A stretch of 64,000 nt of DNA from Streptomyces indicus (lineage in GTDB: Bacteria > Actinomycetota > Actinomycetes > Streptomycetales > Streptomycetaceae). The notes beneath the pieces are model-generated. The model searched no databases and had not been told where the DNA came from. It saw nothing but the letters and a program-made list of their open reading frames with translations. Numbering within the stretch: position 1 is the stretch's first letter; every line of letters starts with the position of its first letter. Positions 8,794 through 17,500 of this stretch are shown piece after piece. The stretch is from contig NZ_FNFF01000007.1 of NCBI RefSeq assembly GCF_900100315.1, positions 202,750-266,749 of the forward strand, read 5' to 3'. A program made the position numbers and the translations under genes.

Positions 8794-9228
8794 TCAGCCC
8801 CAGGACTTCGAGAAGTCCAGCTCCTCGTTGCGCTCGGTCAGCGAGTACCAGTTCCCGTTGTCGTCGCGGAAGATCGCCTCGATCCCGTACGGACGCTCCT
8901 GGGGCTCCTGCAGGAACTCCACGCCCTTCGCCTTGAACTCCTCGTAGTCCCGGCGGCAGTCGTCCGTCGTGAAGGCCCCGGCGCCGATCGCCCCCTTGGT
9001 CACGAGCTCGGTGAGCGCCTTGGCGGTCTCCGGGTCGGCGCCGGGACCGTCCGGCCGCATCAGGGCGAGCTCGACCTCGGGCTGGTCCTTGGCGCCGACG
9101 GTGATCCAGCGCATGTCGCCCATGGCGAGGTCGGTGCGCACCTCGAAGCCGAGCTTCTCGGTGAAGAAGGTCTTGGTCCGCTCCTGGTCGAGCGTCCAGA
9201 CGGTGCTGATGGCGAGTCCCTTGATCAT
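8794..9228 (-). CDS. VOC (glyoxalase/bleomycin-resistance fold) protein
   Basis: A 144-residue single-copy vicinal-oxygen-chelate protein. It opens IKGLAISTVWTLDQERTKTFFTEKLGFEV, the first beta-alpha-beta unit of the family, and ends FRDDNGNWYSLTER, where a metal-ligand acidic residue normally sits. Known members are glyoxalases, dioxygenases and antibiotic-binding proteins, so the substrate cannot be named. The ATG at 9228 has AGGAG 8 nt upstream. It is divergent from the M23 gene across a 541-bp gap with a DosR-like palindrome about 185 bp upstream. Confidence 0.8.
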   Translation of the reverse strand: MIKGLAISTVWTLDQERTKTFFTEKLGFEVRTDLAMGDMRWITVGAKDQPEVELALMRPDGPGADPETAKALTELVTKGAIGAGAFTTDDCRRDYEEFKAKGVEFLQEPQERPYGIEAIFRDDNGNWYSLTERNEELDFSKSWG

Positions 9229-9411
9229 GGCTGCCGCTCCTGTCGTGTGGCGGTGGATTCCGTGGTTTCACGGTAGGCAGCACCCTTCGAGCGGGGCTTC
9301 TCCAAAATTGCGGTGACCCAGGTCTCAACGCGTTCCGTCCCCTCGTGACATGACGCACAGGCGTTTTGTCCGTTACTACCCGGAATAGTGGAACGCCGGG
9401 TCCTCGAGGCC

Positions 9412-9425
9412 GGGACTTTGGTCCC
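9412..9425. promoter_or_regulatory. DosR/DevR-like box
   Basis: GGGACTTTGGTCCC is a near-perfect 14-bp palindrome matching 13 of 14 bases of the mycobacterial DosR core GGGACTWWAGTCCC. A second related dyad, GGACCATATGTCC, lies at 9435-9447. They sit in the 9229-9769 gap between a VOC gene and an M23 gene. The rest of that gap shows no gene and no riboswitch that I recognise. The box could also be a short stem. Confidence 0.45.
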
Positions 9426-9769
9426 GCGAGGGCTGGACCATATGTCCCATTTGCCCGTGACCAAGAGCCGGCAACGGAAATCTCGCCTCAGGCGCCCCCG
9501 CGAAGTGCGACTAAACCTGCGTACGACAAAGTTTGCGGAGAAAACCGGCGAACCGGCGCGCAGGCCGCCCCGACCCGTCAAGGGCCGGGCAGCCCTCGTC
9601 CGGTTTACGAGGTTGCGTAGTAGATGAGGGGTTTGGGCTGAGGCGTCCCGGCGGGTTACCAAGGGATGGCCACCCCGGCCGTGCGGTCCTCGACGAGGCC
9701 TTCGCGACCGGGTCCGTTCATGTCAGGCCACGCTCACGTCCCCGAGCCGCAGCCCCTGGAGGAAACGCG

Positions 9770-10438
9770 ATGTCGAAGCGCGCCAAGTCCCACATACCCG
9801 GCCCCCTGTTCTCCCGTACCCGCGTCACCGCAGCCGCCGTGACCGCCGGTCTCGCAGCCACCACGCTGCTCGGAGCAGGGGTCGCCACGGCAGCGGACGA
9901 GGCAGCCGGCGACGCGCTGCAGGATGTCACCGCCACCCAGGTGACGAGCCTCAAGGCGCAGGCCGCCGCCCAGGCGAAGTCGGCCGGCACCGCCCAGCAG
10001 GCCGCGGCCAAGAAGGCCGCCGGCTGGGAGGACCCGGTCGACGACTACACGCTGACCGCGAGCTTCGCGCAGGCGGGCGGCATGTGGGCGCACAAGCACT
10101 CCGGCCAGGACTTCGCGGTGCCGGTCGGCACCCCGGTGGACTCCGTGCACGCCGGTACGGTCGTCAAGGCCGGCCCGAACGGCGCCGGCGACGGTCCCGC
10201 GTACGGCAACGCCATCGTGATCAAGCACGACAACGGCAAGTACTCGCAGTACGCCCACCTGTCGAAGATCCAGGTCCGCGTCGGCCAGAAGGTGAACACC
10301 GGCCAGCAGATCGCCCTGTCCGGCAACACCGGCAACTCCAGCGGTCCGCACCTGCACTTCGAGATCCGTACGACCCCGAACTACGGCTCCGCGATCAACC
10401 CCGTCGCCTACCTGCGCTCGCTCGGCGTCACGGTCTGA
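9770..10438 (+). CDS. Secreted M23-family peptidoglycan endopeptidase
   Basis: The 222-residue exported protein has a basic N-terminus, a hydrophobic segment (VTAAAVTAGLAATTLLGAG) and an ATAA-type cleavage site near residue 45. A coiled Ala/Lys/Gln-rich linker (about residues 50-85) leads to an LytM/M23 domain with the zinc motifs HKHSGQDFAVPVGTPV (H-x3-D type) and GPHLHFE. It would cleave peptide cross-bridges in the wall. The ATG at 9770 has GGAGGAAA 5 nt upstream, the strongest ribosome-binding site in this area. It is close to the sigE operon, whose regulon is envelope-directed, but direct control is not shown. Confidence 0.9.
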   Translation: MSKRAKSHIPGPLFSRTRVTAAAVTAGLAATTLLGAGVATAADEAAGDALQDVTATQVTSLKAQAAAQAKSAGTAQQAAAKKAAGWEDPVDDYTLTASFAQAGGMWAHKHSGQDFAVPVGTPVDSVHAGTVVKAGPNGAGDGPAYGNAIVIKHDNGKYSQYAHLSKIQVRVGQKVNTGQQIALSGNTGNSSGPHLHFEIRTTPNYGSAINPVAYLRSLGVTV

Positions 10439-10471
10439 TCCACCCCGACACCTCCACCGGGGACGACTGAA

Positions 10472-11059
10472 CTACTGCTCGCCGTGGCCCGCGTGGGCCC
10501 GGGTGACGAGATCGATGGCGACCTCGAGGACAGCGGCACGCTTGTCCTCGGGGTCGCCTTCGGCGTCCTGGAGGTGGAAGTTCCCGGCGTGCATCGTGAT
10601 CAGCGCGCTGACGCAGCGGACCTGGTCGACCAGGGGCGCATCCGGCTCCTTCAGGATCGCCATCAGCTCCAGGATCCGGTCCTTGAACATCTCGCCGATG
10701 CTCAGCTCCCGTACCGTCGCCTGGTTCTCCTGCATGAAGCGGAAGATGGGCCCGGCGTCCATGACGATCCCGCTGTAGCGCCGCAGGACCTCCTTCTTGG
10801 TCTCCAGGCCGTGCGGCTGCCCCTCCGCCCACTCCACCAGCTCCCTGATGGGCCGCGTGCGGTCCTCGAAGACGCTGATGAGGATGTCTTCCTTGGTCTT
10901 GAAGTGGTAGTAGAGCGCCGCCTTCGTCACTTCGAGCCGCTCGGCGATCTCGCGCAGCGAGGTCTTCTCGTACCCCTGCTCGGCGAAGAGCTCCAGCGCG
11001 ACGTCCTGGATGCGCTTGCGGGTGTCGCCCCGGCGGGGCTGCCGCGTACTGCTCGTCAT
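10472..11059 (-). CDS. TetR-family repressor
   Basis: A 195-residue regulator with an N-terminal TetR helix-turn-helix (IQDVALELFAEQGYEKTSLREIAERLEVTKAALYYHFKTKEDIL, about residues 15-58) and a helical ligand domain. It is divergent from a 14-helix drug exporter with a 157-bp gap carrying a long inverted repeat, the classic arrangement of a repressor controlling its own pump. The ATG at 11057-11059 is chosen because upstream residues in the same frame lie inside the operator region. Confidence 0.9.
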   Translation of the reverse strand: MTSSTRQPRRGDTRKRIQDVALELFAEQGYEKTSLREIAERLEVTKAALYYHFKTKEDILISVFEDRTRPIRELVEWAEGQPHGLETKKEVLRRYSGIVMDAGPIFRFMQENQATVRELSIGEMFKDRILELMAILKEPDAPLVDQVRCVSALITMHAGNFHLQDAEGDPEDKRAAVLEVAIDLVTRAHAGHGEQ

Positions 11060-11127
11060 GGCTCTCTCCTGCCTGCCCCAGTGGCCCCGAAGCCCTAGGT
11101 CCAAGGGCGGAGCCAGGGTCAACACAA

Positions 11128-11198
11128 ACTTACTTGACGCCCGGCTAGTTGCCCAGCTACCTTCACATCGTAGCGAACTAGCCGGGCGGCAAGTAAGT
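11128..11198. promoter_or_regulatory. Long palindromic operator between tetR and MFS
   Basis: Arms 11128-11150 and 11176-11198 (23 bp each) are reverse complements at 22 positions, separated by 25 bp that contain a further inverted pair (GCTAC/GTAGC). The arms begin ACTTACTTG and end CAAGTAAGT. A promoter for the pump fits: TTGACG at 11134-11139 within the left arm and TACCTT at 11158-11163. TetR binding there would block the pump promoter. Confidence 0.75.
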
Positions 11199-11216
11199 GC
11201 CGGGGACAGGGAAGTG

Positions 11217-12854
11217 ATGGGGATGGCGACCCAGAGCGCGGGGACGGCCCCGCAGGACAGCGCGGGCATAGCCCCGCAGGGCGTGGCGGAGAAGGAACCG
11301 AAGCAGCGCAGCGTGCGCGTCGTGCTCGGCGCACTCATGATCGCGATGCTGCTCGCGATGCTGGACAACATGATCATCGGCACCGCGATGCCGACGATCG
11401 TCGGCGAGCTCGGCGGCCTCGAGCACCTCTCGTGGGTGGTCACCGCGTACACGCTGGCCACCGCCGCCTCGACCCCGATCTGGGGCAAGCTCGGCGACAT
11501 GTACGGGCGGAAGGGCACCTTCCTCACGTCCATCGTGATCTTCCTGATCGGCTCCGGACTCTCCGGAATGGCCCAGGACATGGGCCAGTTGATCGGCTTC
11601 CGCGCGATCCAGGGCCTGGGCGCCGGCGGCCTGATGGTCGGCGTCATGGCGATCATCGGCGACCTGATCCCGCCGCGTGAGCGCGGCAAGTACCAGGGCA
11701 TGATGGCCGGCGTCATGGCGCTCGCCATGATCGGCGGACCGCTGGTCGGCGGCGTCATCACCGACCACCTGAACTGGCGCTGGACCTTCTACATCAACCT
11801 GCCGCTCGGCATCCTCGCCCTGATCGCCGTCACCGCCGTCCTGCACCTGCCGAAGAAGCGCGCGCAGGCCCGGATCGACTATCTCGGCGCCGCGCTCCTG
11901 ACCGTCGGCATCACCGCGATCGTCCTGGTCACGACCTGGGGCGGTACGGAGTACGCCTGGGGCTCGGGCCAGATCATCGGCCTCGCCGTCCTCGGCGTCG
12001 TCTCGCTGGCCGCGTTCATCGGCTGGCAGACGAAGGCGGCCGAGCCGATCCTGCCGCTGCACATCTTCCGCAGCCGCAACTTCTCGCTGATGGCCGTCAT
12101 CGGCTTCCTGGTCGGCTTCGTGATGTTCGGCGCGACCCTGTTCCTGCCGCTCTACCAGCAGTCCGTGCAGGGCGCGTCGGCCACCAACTCCGGCCTGCTC
12201 CTGCTGCCGATGCTGCTGTCGATGATGGTCGTCTCGCTGGTCGTCGGCCGGATCACCACCAACACCGGCAAGTACAAGATCTTCCCGATCGTCGGCGGCG
12301 TCCTGATGATCGTCGGCATGTTCCTGCTGTCGACCATGGACACCGGGACCTCGCAGGTCACCTCCGGTGTCTACATGGCGGTGCTCGGCGCCGGCATGGG
12401 CTTCCTGATGCAGATCACGATGCTCGTGGCGCAGAACAGCGTGGAGATGAAGGACATGGGCGTGGCCTCCTCGTCGGCCACCCTGTTCCGTACGCTCGGC
12501 TCCTCCTTCGGTGTCGCGATCATGGGCGCGCTGTTCAACAACCGGGTCCTGCACGAGATGGCCTCGCGCGGCGCCGCCGAGCTGCAGAACGCCCAGCTCA
12601 CCCCCGAGCAGCTGAAGGGCCTGCCGGCCCAGGCCCGCGAGGCCTACGAGTTCGCGGTGTCCTCGGGCACGCACCTCGCCTTCCTGCTCGGCGCGGGCAT
12701 CACGGTGATCGCGCTGATCGCGGCCTTCTTCGTCAAGGAGATCCCGCTCAAGGGGGCGGGCCCCAAGCCGGCCGAGGCATCCGCGGAGGGTGGGGACGCT
12801 CCGGTGGAATCTCGGGACACCCGGGACAAGGCGGCCGTAGCGGAGACCGTCTGA
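11217..12854 (+). CDS. DHA2-type (14-TM) MFS multidrug exporter
   Basis: The 545-residue transporter belongs to the EmrB/QacA group: motif A GKLGDMYGRKG after TM2, motif C-like GPLVGGVITDHLNWRWTFYINLPLG after TM5, and 14 predicted hydrophobic helices. It should export hydrophobic or cationic compounds by proton antiport. The start ATG at 11217 follows GGGACAGGGAAG; ATG 11223 is an alternative. It is divergent from the TetR gene and likely repressed by it. The C-terminal 40 residues are acidic and disordered. A strong hairpin follows. Confidence 0.9.
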   Translation: MGMATQSAGTAPQDSAGIAPQGVAEKEPKQRSVRVVLGALMIAMLLAMLDNMIIGTAMPTIVGELGGLEHLSWVVTAYTLATAASTPIWGKLGDMYGRKGTFLTSIVIFLIGSGLSGMAQDMGQLIGFRAIQGLGAGGLMVGVMAIIGDLIPPRERGKYQGMMAGVMALAMIGGPLVGGVITDHLNWRWTFYINLPLGILALIAVTAVLHLPKKRAQARIDYLGAALLTVGITAIVLVTTWGGTEYAWGSGQIIGLAVLGVVSLAAFIGWQTKAAEPILPLHIFRSRNFSLMAVIGFLVGFVMFGATLFLPLYQQSVQGASATNSGLLLLPMLLSMMVVSLVVGRITTNTGKYKIFPIVGGVLMIVGMFLLSTMDTGTSQVTSGVYMAVLGAGMGFLMQITMLVAQNSVEMKDMGVASSSATLFRTLGSSFGVAIMGALFNNRVLHEMASRGAAELQNAQLTPEQLKGLPAQAREAYEFAVSSGTHLAFLLGAGITVIALIAAFFVKEIPLKGAGPKPAEASAEGGDAPVESRDTRDKAAVAETV

Positions 12855-12875
12855 CCCCTGGCCCAGCCCGGCCGA

Positions 12876-12964
12876 CGAAGCCCCCGGTGACCTCTGGTCG
12901 CCGGGGGCTTCGTGCGGCGCAGGTGGTCGCCGGGGGCTTCGTGCTGCGCGCGGGGGCTTCGTGC
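12876..12964. terminator. 17-bp-stem terminator followed by decayed copies of its 3' arm
   Basis: A hairpin with 16 of 17 bp paired (12876-12892 / 12896-12912, loop TCT) follows the MFS gene. Its 3' arm, GGTCGCCGGGGGCTTCGTGC, recurs at 12925-12944 and again in part (CGGGGGCTTCGTGC) at 12951-12964. Confidence 0.75.
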
Positions 12965-13021
12965 TGTGTACGGCGCATCCTGCGGGACGCCGTTGTCAGT
13001 CCCGCGTGCCAGCATCGAGTC

Positions 13022-13504
13022 ATGGCCCCGGAACCGCCGCCACCCGCTCCCCCGCCCCCGGACGTCACCCCCGTGACCCCGCACCTGACCCACCTGCGGC
13101 AGCTGCGCCTGGCCAAGGACGCGATGGACCGCGACTGGTCGGACCCGGAGCTCGACCTGGACGCGGTGGCCGCCCACGCCGGCTACTCGCGCTTCCATTT
13201 CGTACGGGCCTTCAAGGCCGTATACGGAGAGACGCCGGGCCAGTACCTGTCGCGCCGCCGCATCGAGCGGGCCGAGGAGATGCTGCGCACGGCGGACCTC
13301 TCCGTCACGGAGATCTGCATGCTGGTCGGCTTCAGCAGCCTGGGCACCTTTTCCACCCGCTTCAAACAGCAGACGGGCCTCACGCCGAGCGCGTACCGGT
13401 CGAAGAACGTCGGCCGCGGCGCCGCCCTGATCCCCGGCTGCTATGCATTGCTGTACGCGGGCGGCTTCCCGGGCCGGGAGCGGCACCGCCGGGCGGACTC
13501 CTAG
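13022..13504 (+). CDS. AraC-family regulator (stand-alone DNA-binding domain)
   Basis: A 160-residue protein composed of a Pro-rich start (about 20 residues) and two AraC helix-turn-helix motifs: LDLDAVAAHAGYSRFHFVRAF and LSVTEICMLVGFSSLGTFSTRF, with the family signature ending KQQTGLTPSAYR. There is no ligand-binding domain, so it resembles short AraC regulators such as SoxS in plan. The C-terminus (GCYALLYAGG) is short. It precedes the DUF6892-like gene by 52 bp on the same strand. Target genes are unknown. Confidence 0.85.
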   Translation: MAPEPPPPAPPPPDVTPVTPHLTHLRQLRLAKDAMDRDWSDPELDLDAVAAHAGYSRFHFVRAFKAVYGETPGQYLSRRRIERAEEMLRTADLSVTEICMLVGFSSLGTFSTRFKQQTGLTPSAYRSKNVGRGAALIPGCYALLYAGGFPGRERHRRADS

Positions 13505-13556
13505 CGCCCGGACGGCAGGCACGGGCGGTGTCGGAGGCGCGTGATAGTTCTGCCGC

Positions 13557-13991
13557 ATGGCCGCGTTCAAGGACTTCAACTTGAAGCTCGTCGTGATCGA
13601 CGTGCTCATGTACCGGCAGGGTCTCCTCACGCCCGCCTTCGATCTCGATACCCGCATGCGGGAGCGGGGCATCGAGATACCCGCGGTGTACGTGCTGGAG
13701 AACGACATCGACGACGAGATCCTCGACGAGTCGCGCACCTTCTTCGAGGAACTGGTGATCGCGGACGAGCTCCTGGCCGAGGTCGATCTGCTCTGCTTCG
13801 ACGCCGGCCAGGAGATCTACCGGCACTGCGCCCCGGCCTGGGGCGGCGAGGACGACCTCTTCGACATCCGCTCCCTGGACGACCTCGCGCTGCTGCCGAA
13901 CCTGAAGCGCGTCACCGCCGTGCACGACGGTGTGCTGGTCGCACCGGGCAAGTGGGAGACCTTCGCGGCCCGCGGCATCGAGGCGAGCTGA
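13557..13991 (+). CDS. DUF6892-like protein, function unknown
   Basis: A 144-residue soluble acidic protein with no signal or membrane segment. The start FNLKLVVIDVLMYRQGLLTP and the later stretch GGEDDLFDIRSLDDLALLPN resemble the DUF6892 family as I remember it, which often carries such conserved acidic loops in bacterial immunity-like or SMI1-like settings; that assignment is by recollection. It lies 11 bp before the Cys-rich gene, suggesting co-transcription. No catalytic motif is visible. Confidence 0.65.
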   Translation: MAAFKDFNLKLVVIDVLMYRQGLLTPAFDLDTRMRERGIEIPAVYVLENDIDDEILDESRTFFEELVIADELLAEVDLLCFDAGQEIYRHCAPAWGGEDDLFDIRSLDDLALLPNLKRVTAVHDGVLVAPGKWETFAARGIEAS

Positions 13992-14002
13992 GGGGCGTGG
14001 AC

Positions 14003-14491
14003 ATGGCACCCGGACGAGCGGTCATGCTGTGTGCGTACTGCCGACGCGAGATCGTGTGCGGGCGACCGGCCCTGGGCGGCCCGCCCTGCCCGGGGCAGTT
14101 CCACGTGCACAGCAACGAGGCGGCGTGCTTCCCCGAGCAGGGCGCGGCGAGCCCGCGCGCCTGGCCACCCGGCGGGTGCGGCTGCAAGCCCCGGGAGCTG
14201 AGGCAACGCGTGACCGGCCCGCCCCCGGCACCGAGGGCCGGTACGGAGCAACTGGCCGAGACCGGCAAGGCGTTCCTCGGCCTCGCACCGGGTGCGAGGG
14301 TGAACGTCGTCGAGCTGCCGGACGGCCGGGGCGTGTGCGTCGTCCAGACCGGACGAGGCGGCGGCAAGGCATACGTCGCCCCGGACCGCACCGTCCTCTT
14401 CGTCCCGTCCGGCACGGACTTCGACACCGGCCTCGCGGCCTTCCTCGGCGGCGCGCGCACCCCCGCGAAGGACTCCGAAGCCCGGACTTAG
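14003..14491 (+). CDS. Cys-rich small protein with putative Zn-binding N-terminus
   Basis: A 162-residue product that I do not recognise. Residues 9-60 contain Cys/His in the pattern CAYC...C...C...HVH...C...CGC, suggesting one or two zinc sites. The C-terminal half (about residues 90-155) looks like a small beta-rich domain (VNVVELPDGRGVCVVQ, RTVLFVPSGTDFD). GAGGGG 7 nt before ATG 14003 fixes the start. It lies 11 bp after the DUF6892-like gene and 68 bp before the NACHT gene, all on one strand, so a functional link with the NACHT protein is possible but only inferred. Confidence 0.6.
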   Translation: MAPGRAVMLCAYCRREIVCGRPALGGPPCPGQFHVHSNEAACFPEQGAASPRAWPPGGCGCKPRELRQRVTGPPPAPRAGTEQLAETGKAFLGLAPGARVNVVELPDGRGVCVVQTGRGGGKAYVAPDRTVLFVPSGTDFDTGLAAFLGGARTPAKDSEART

Positions 14492-14559
14492 GGTCAGACT
14501 CCCGGGCTGCGGACTCCAACTCCCTGAAGACACAACGGCGTTGGACGTACGCTCGGATC

Positions 14560-17500
14560 ATGGTCGATCCGGGAATGGTGGGGGTCCGTGTCGCATCGAG
14601 CGCCGTCGCGCCCCTGGTCCGCAAGCTCTTCGCGCAGCCGGGGCCCGGGGCGGGTCTGGTCGAGAAGCCCGTACGGATTTCCTCCCTCGTCAGCTTCAAG
14701 GGTGAGCAGCGCACCCTCGGCCCCAAGGAACTGAAGCGCCTCGTAAGGGAGTTGGTGCGGCGCACCGGCGAGCGGCACGTCCCCGGTGAGCTCGACGCGG
14801 TCGCCGACGCCCTCGAACGCACGCTGTACGCGCTGGGCGACCTGGACCTCGATGACGTACAGGCCGTGGGCCTCGGCCACCAGGCCCTGGCCCGGCGCCT
14901 GCGCTACGCGGCGGGCGGCGACCAGGTCGTCCGATGGCTGAGCCAGGCCGCCGAGGACCTCTATGCGCGGCTCCTGGACAGCGCCTGCCTCCACATCCTG
15001 CACTTCTTCAGCCGGCGCTCCCCGTTCGTCGCCCGCACGCTGGTGGAGCAGAGCCGGCAGCTGCGGGACCTGATCGAGGGCATCGACCTCCTCGTCGAGC
15101 GCATCGGCTCCCAGTCCGCGATCGACGCCGGTTTCGAGGAGCGGTACGCGGCGCACATCGCCAAGAAGCACAGCAGCCTCACCATCTACGGGATCGACCT
15201 CACCGAGAACGACCAATGGCCGCTGGACACCGCGTACTTGAGCCTGCGGGCCACCGCGGAGCCCGCCTTCGGACACGTCGACGGCGCCGAAGCCGGCAGG
15301 GGCGAATGGACGCCCTCCGCCGTCCCGTCCGCCGCCCAGCCCGCCGACCGGGCGCTGTCCGGCCGCTCCCGCATCCTGCTGCGCGGCAACGCCGGCTCCG
15401 GCAAGACCACGCTCGTGCAGTGGCTCGCGGTGACCACGGCCCGACAGGACCGCCTCACCGGCGACCTCGCCCATCTCATCGGCCGCGTCCCGTTCGTCCT
15501 GCCGCTGCGCACCCTCACGCGCAAGGGCGCCGACCTGCCCCCGCCCGCGGACTTCCTGCGGGCGGTCGGCTCCCCGCTCACCGGCGCCGAACCGCAGGGC
15601 TGGGCGGACCGTGTCCTTGCGGCAGGACGCGGACTGCTCCTCGTCGACGGCATGGACGAGGTTCCCGAGCAGGAGCGCGCCCGCGCCCGCGGCTGGCTCA
15701 CCGACCTGCTCGCCGCCTATCCCGACACCCTGTGCCTGGTGACCTCGCGTCCGTCGGCCGTACGCCAGAAATGGCTGGACGGCGAGCAGTTCACCGAGCT
15801 GTCCCTCGCCCCGATGACCCGCGAGAACCTCAAGGTCTTCATCGACCGCTGGCACGAGGCGGCGGGCGCGGACCCGGCGCTCGCAGCTACCCTCCTCGAC
15901 GCGATCCGCACCAAACAGGACCTGAGCCGCCTGGCCACCAACCCCTTGATGTGCGCGCTGATCTGCGCCCTGCACCGCGAACGCCGCGGCTTCCTGCCCC
16001 GCGGCCGCAAGGCCCTCTACGACGCCGCACTCTCGATGCTCCTGGAACGCCGCGACCGCGAACGCGACATGGCGGGCGCCGGCCTGGAGCTCGACGAGGA
16101 GTCCCAGACCGAACTGCTCCAGCGACTCGCGTACTGGCTGATCCGCAACGGGCGTTCGGTCATGGAGCGGTCGGACGCCCTCGTCCAGCTGGACCGTCTG
16201 CTCCCGGCCATGCCGTACGTGGCGCAACAGGGCGACGCCGAGGCGGTGCTGCGCCATCTCCTCGACCGCTCCGGCCTGCTGCGCGAACCCGCCACCGGCA
16301 CCGTCGAGTTCGTCCACCGCACGTTCCAGGACTACCTGGGAGCGCGGGCCGCGGTGGAGGAGCGCGACTTCGACCTGCTCCTCGGACAGGCGCACCTGGA
16401 CCAGTGGGAGGACGTCCTGCGCATGGCCGTGGCCCACGCCCGGCCCGACGAACGGGCCCGGCTGCTGCGCGGGTTGGTCGAGCGCGGCGACAAGGAGCCG
16501 GGCCACCGCACCCGTCTGCACCTCCTCGCCACGGCTTGCCTGGAGCACGCGGCGAAGCTGGATCCGCAGGTAAGGGCAGAGGTGGAGGAGCGGGCGTCCC
16601 GGCTCATCCCTCCGTACGACTTCCGTGAGTGCGACGAGCTCGCGGCCCTCGGCCCGATCGTCCTGGAACTGCTCCCAGGGCCCGAAGAGCTGGCAGACCC
16701 CGCTGCCGCTCCGTACGTCATCCACACCGCCGGCCTCATCGGCGGTGATGCGGCCCTGCCTTGCATGCTGAAGTACCGGTCGAGCGACGACCGCATCGCA
16801 CGCTTCCAACTCGCCCGGCATTGGGTCGACTTCGACACCGACACCTACGCCACCCAGGTCATCGACGGGCTGCGTTTCAAGCCTCTCACCTCGATCACCG
16901 TCCGTTCCACCGCGGAACTGGCGGCCTTGGTCCGCCTCGGCGGCCACGACGACGTGGACTGCGTGGGCGACCTCACCGCTGCGGAGCTGGTGGAGCATCT
17001 CGCTCTTATGCCCGTACGGCGCCTGCGGATCGCCGAGAATGCGGTCCTGGACGGACTGGAATTCCTCCGGGATTTGCCGGACCTGCGCGGTCTCACGCTC
17101 TACCGGTGCCCCAGGATCTCCTCATTGGAGCCCCTGCGCGGGCTTCCGCTGGAAGACCTGTTCGTGAACGAGACCCCCATCGCCGATTCCGGCCCGCTGC
17201 GCACACTCACCTCCTTGAGATCCGCGAGTCTGCGCGGTGTATCGGCGTCCCTCGATCTGGCCGACCTTTCCCGGCAGGCCCCGTTGGAGGTCGTCCATCC
17301 GCCCGTCGACACGACAGGGCTCGCCGCCCTGGGCGAATTCCCCGGACTCCGTCTCGTCGGCCTCGAACTCACAAATCTCCCGGGCCCCGAGGACTGGAGA
17401 GCCCTGGCACGGTTGCCGGAGCTGAGATACGTATCCCTGACGGGCCGCGAACTCCACTCCCTTACGGCCGGGGGCGCCGTTCTGGAAACGGTCCGCACCC

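Noticed and set aside
8600..9358. A 252-residue minus-strand frame spanning cseC and the VOC gene
   Set aside because: It overlaps two well-supported genes out of frame and is Arg/Pro-rich without motif.
9388..9627. Small basic protein frames in the VOC-M23 gap
   Set aside because: No ribosome-binding site, Arg-rich compositional translation, and the DosR-like dyads lie across the frame's start.
9450..9769. A c-di-AMP (ydaO-type) riboswitch in front of the M23 gene
   Set aside because: Such elements precede several Streptomyces wall hydrolase genes, but I could not find the conserved ydaO core sequences here.
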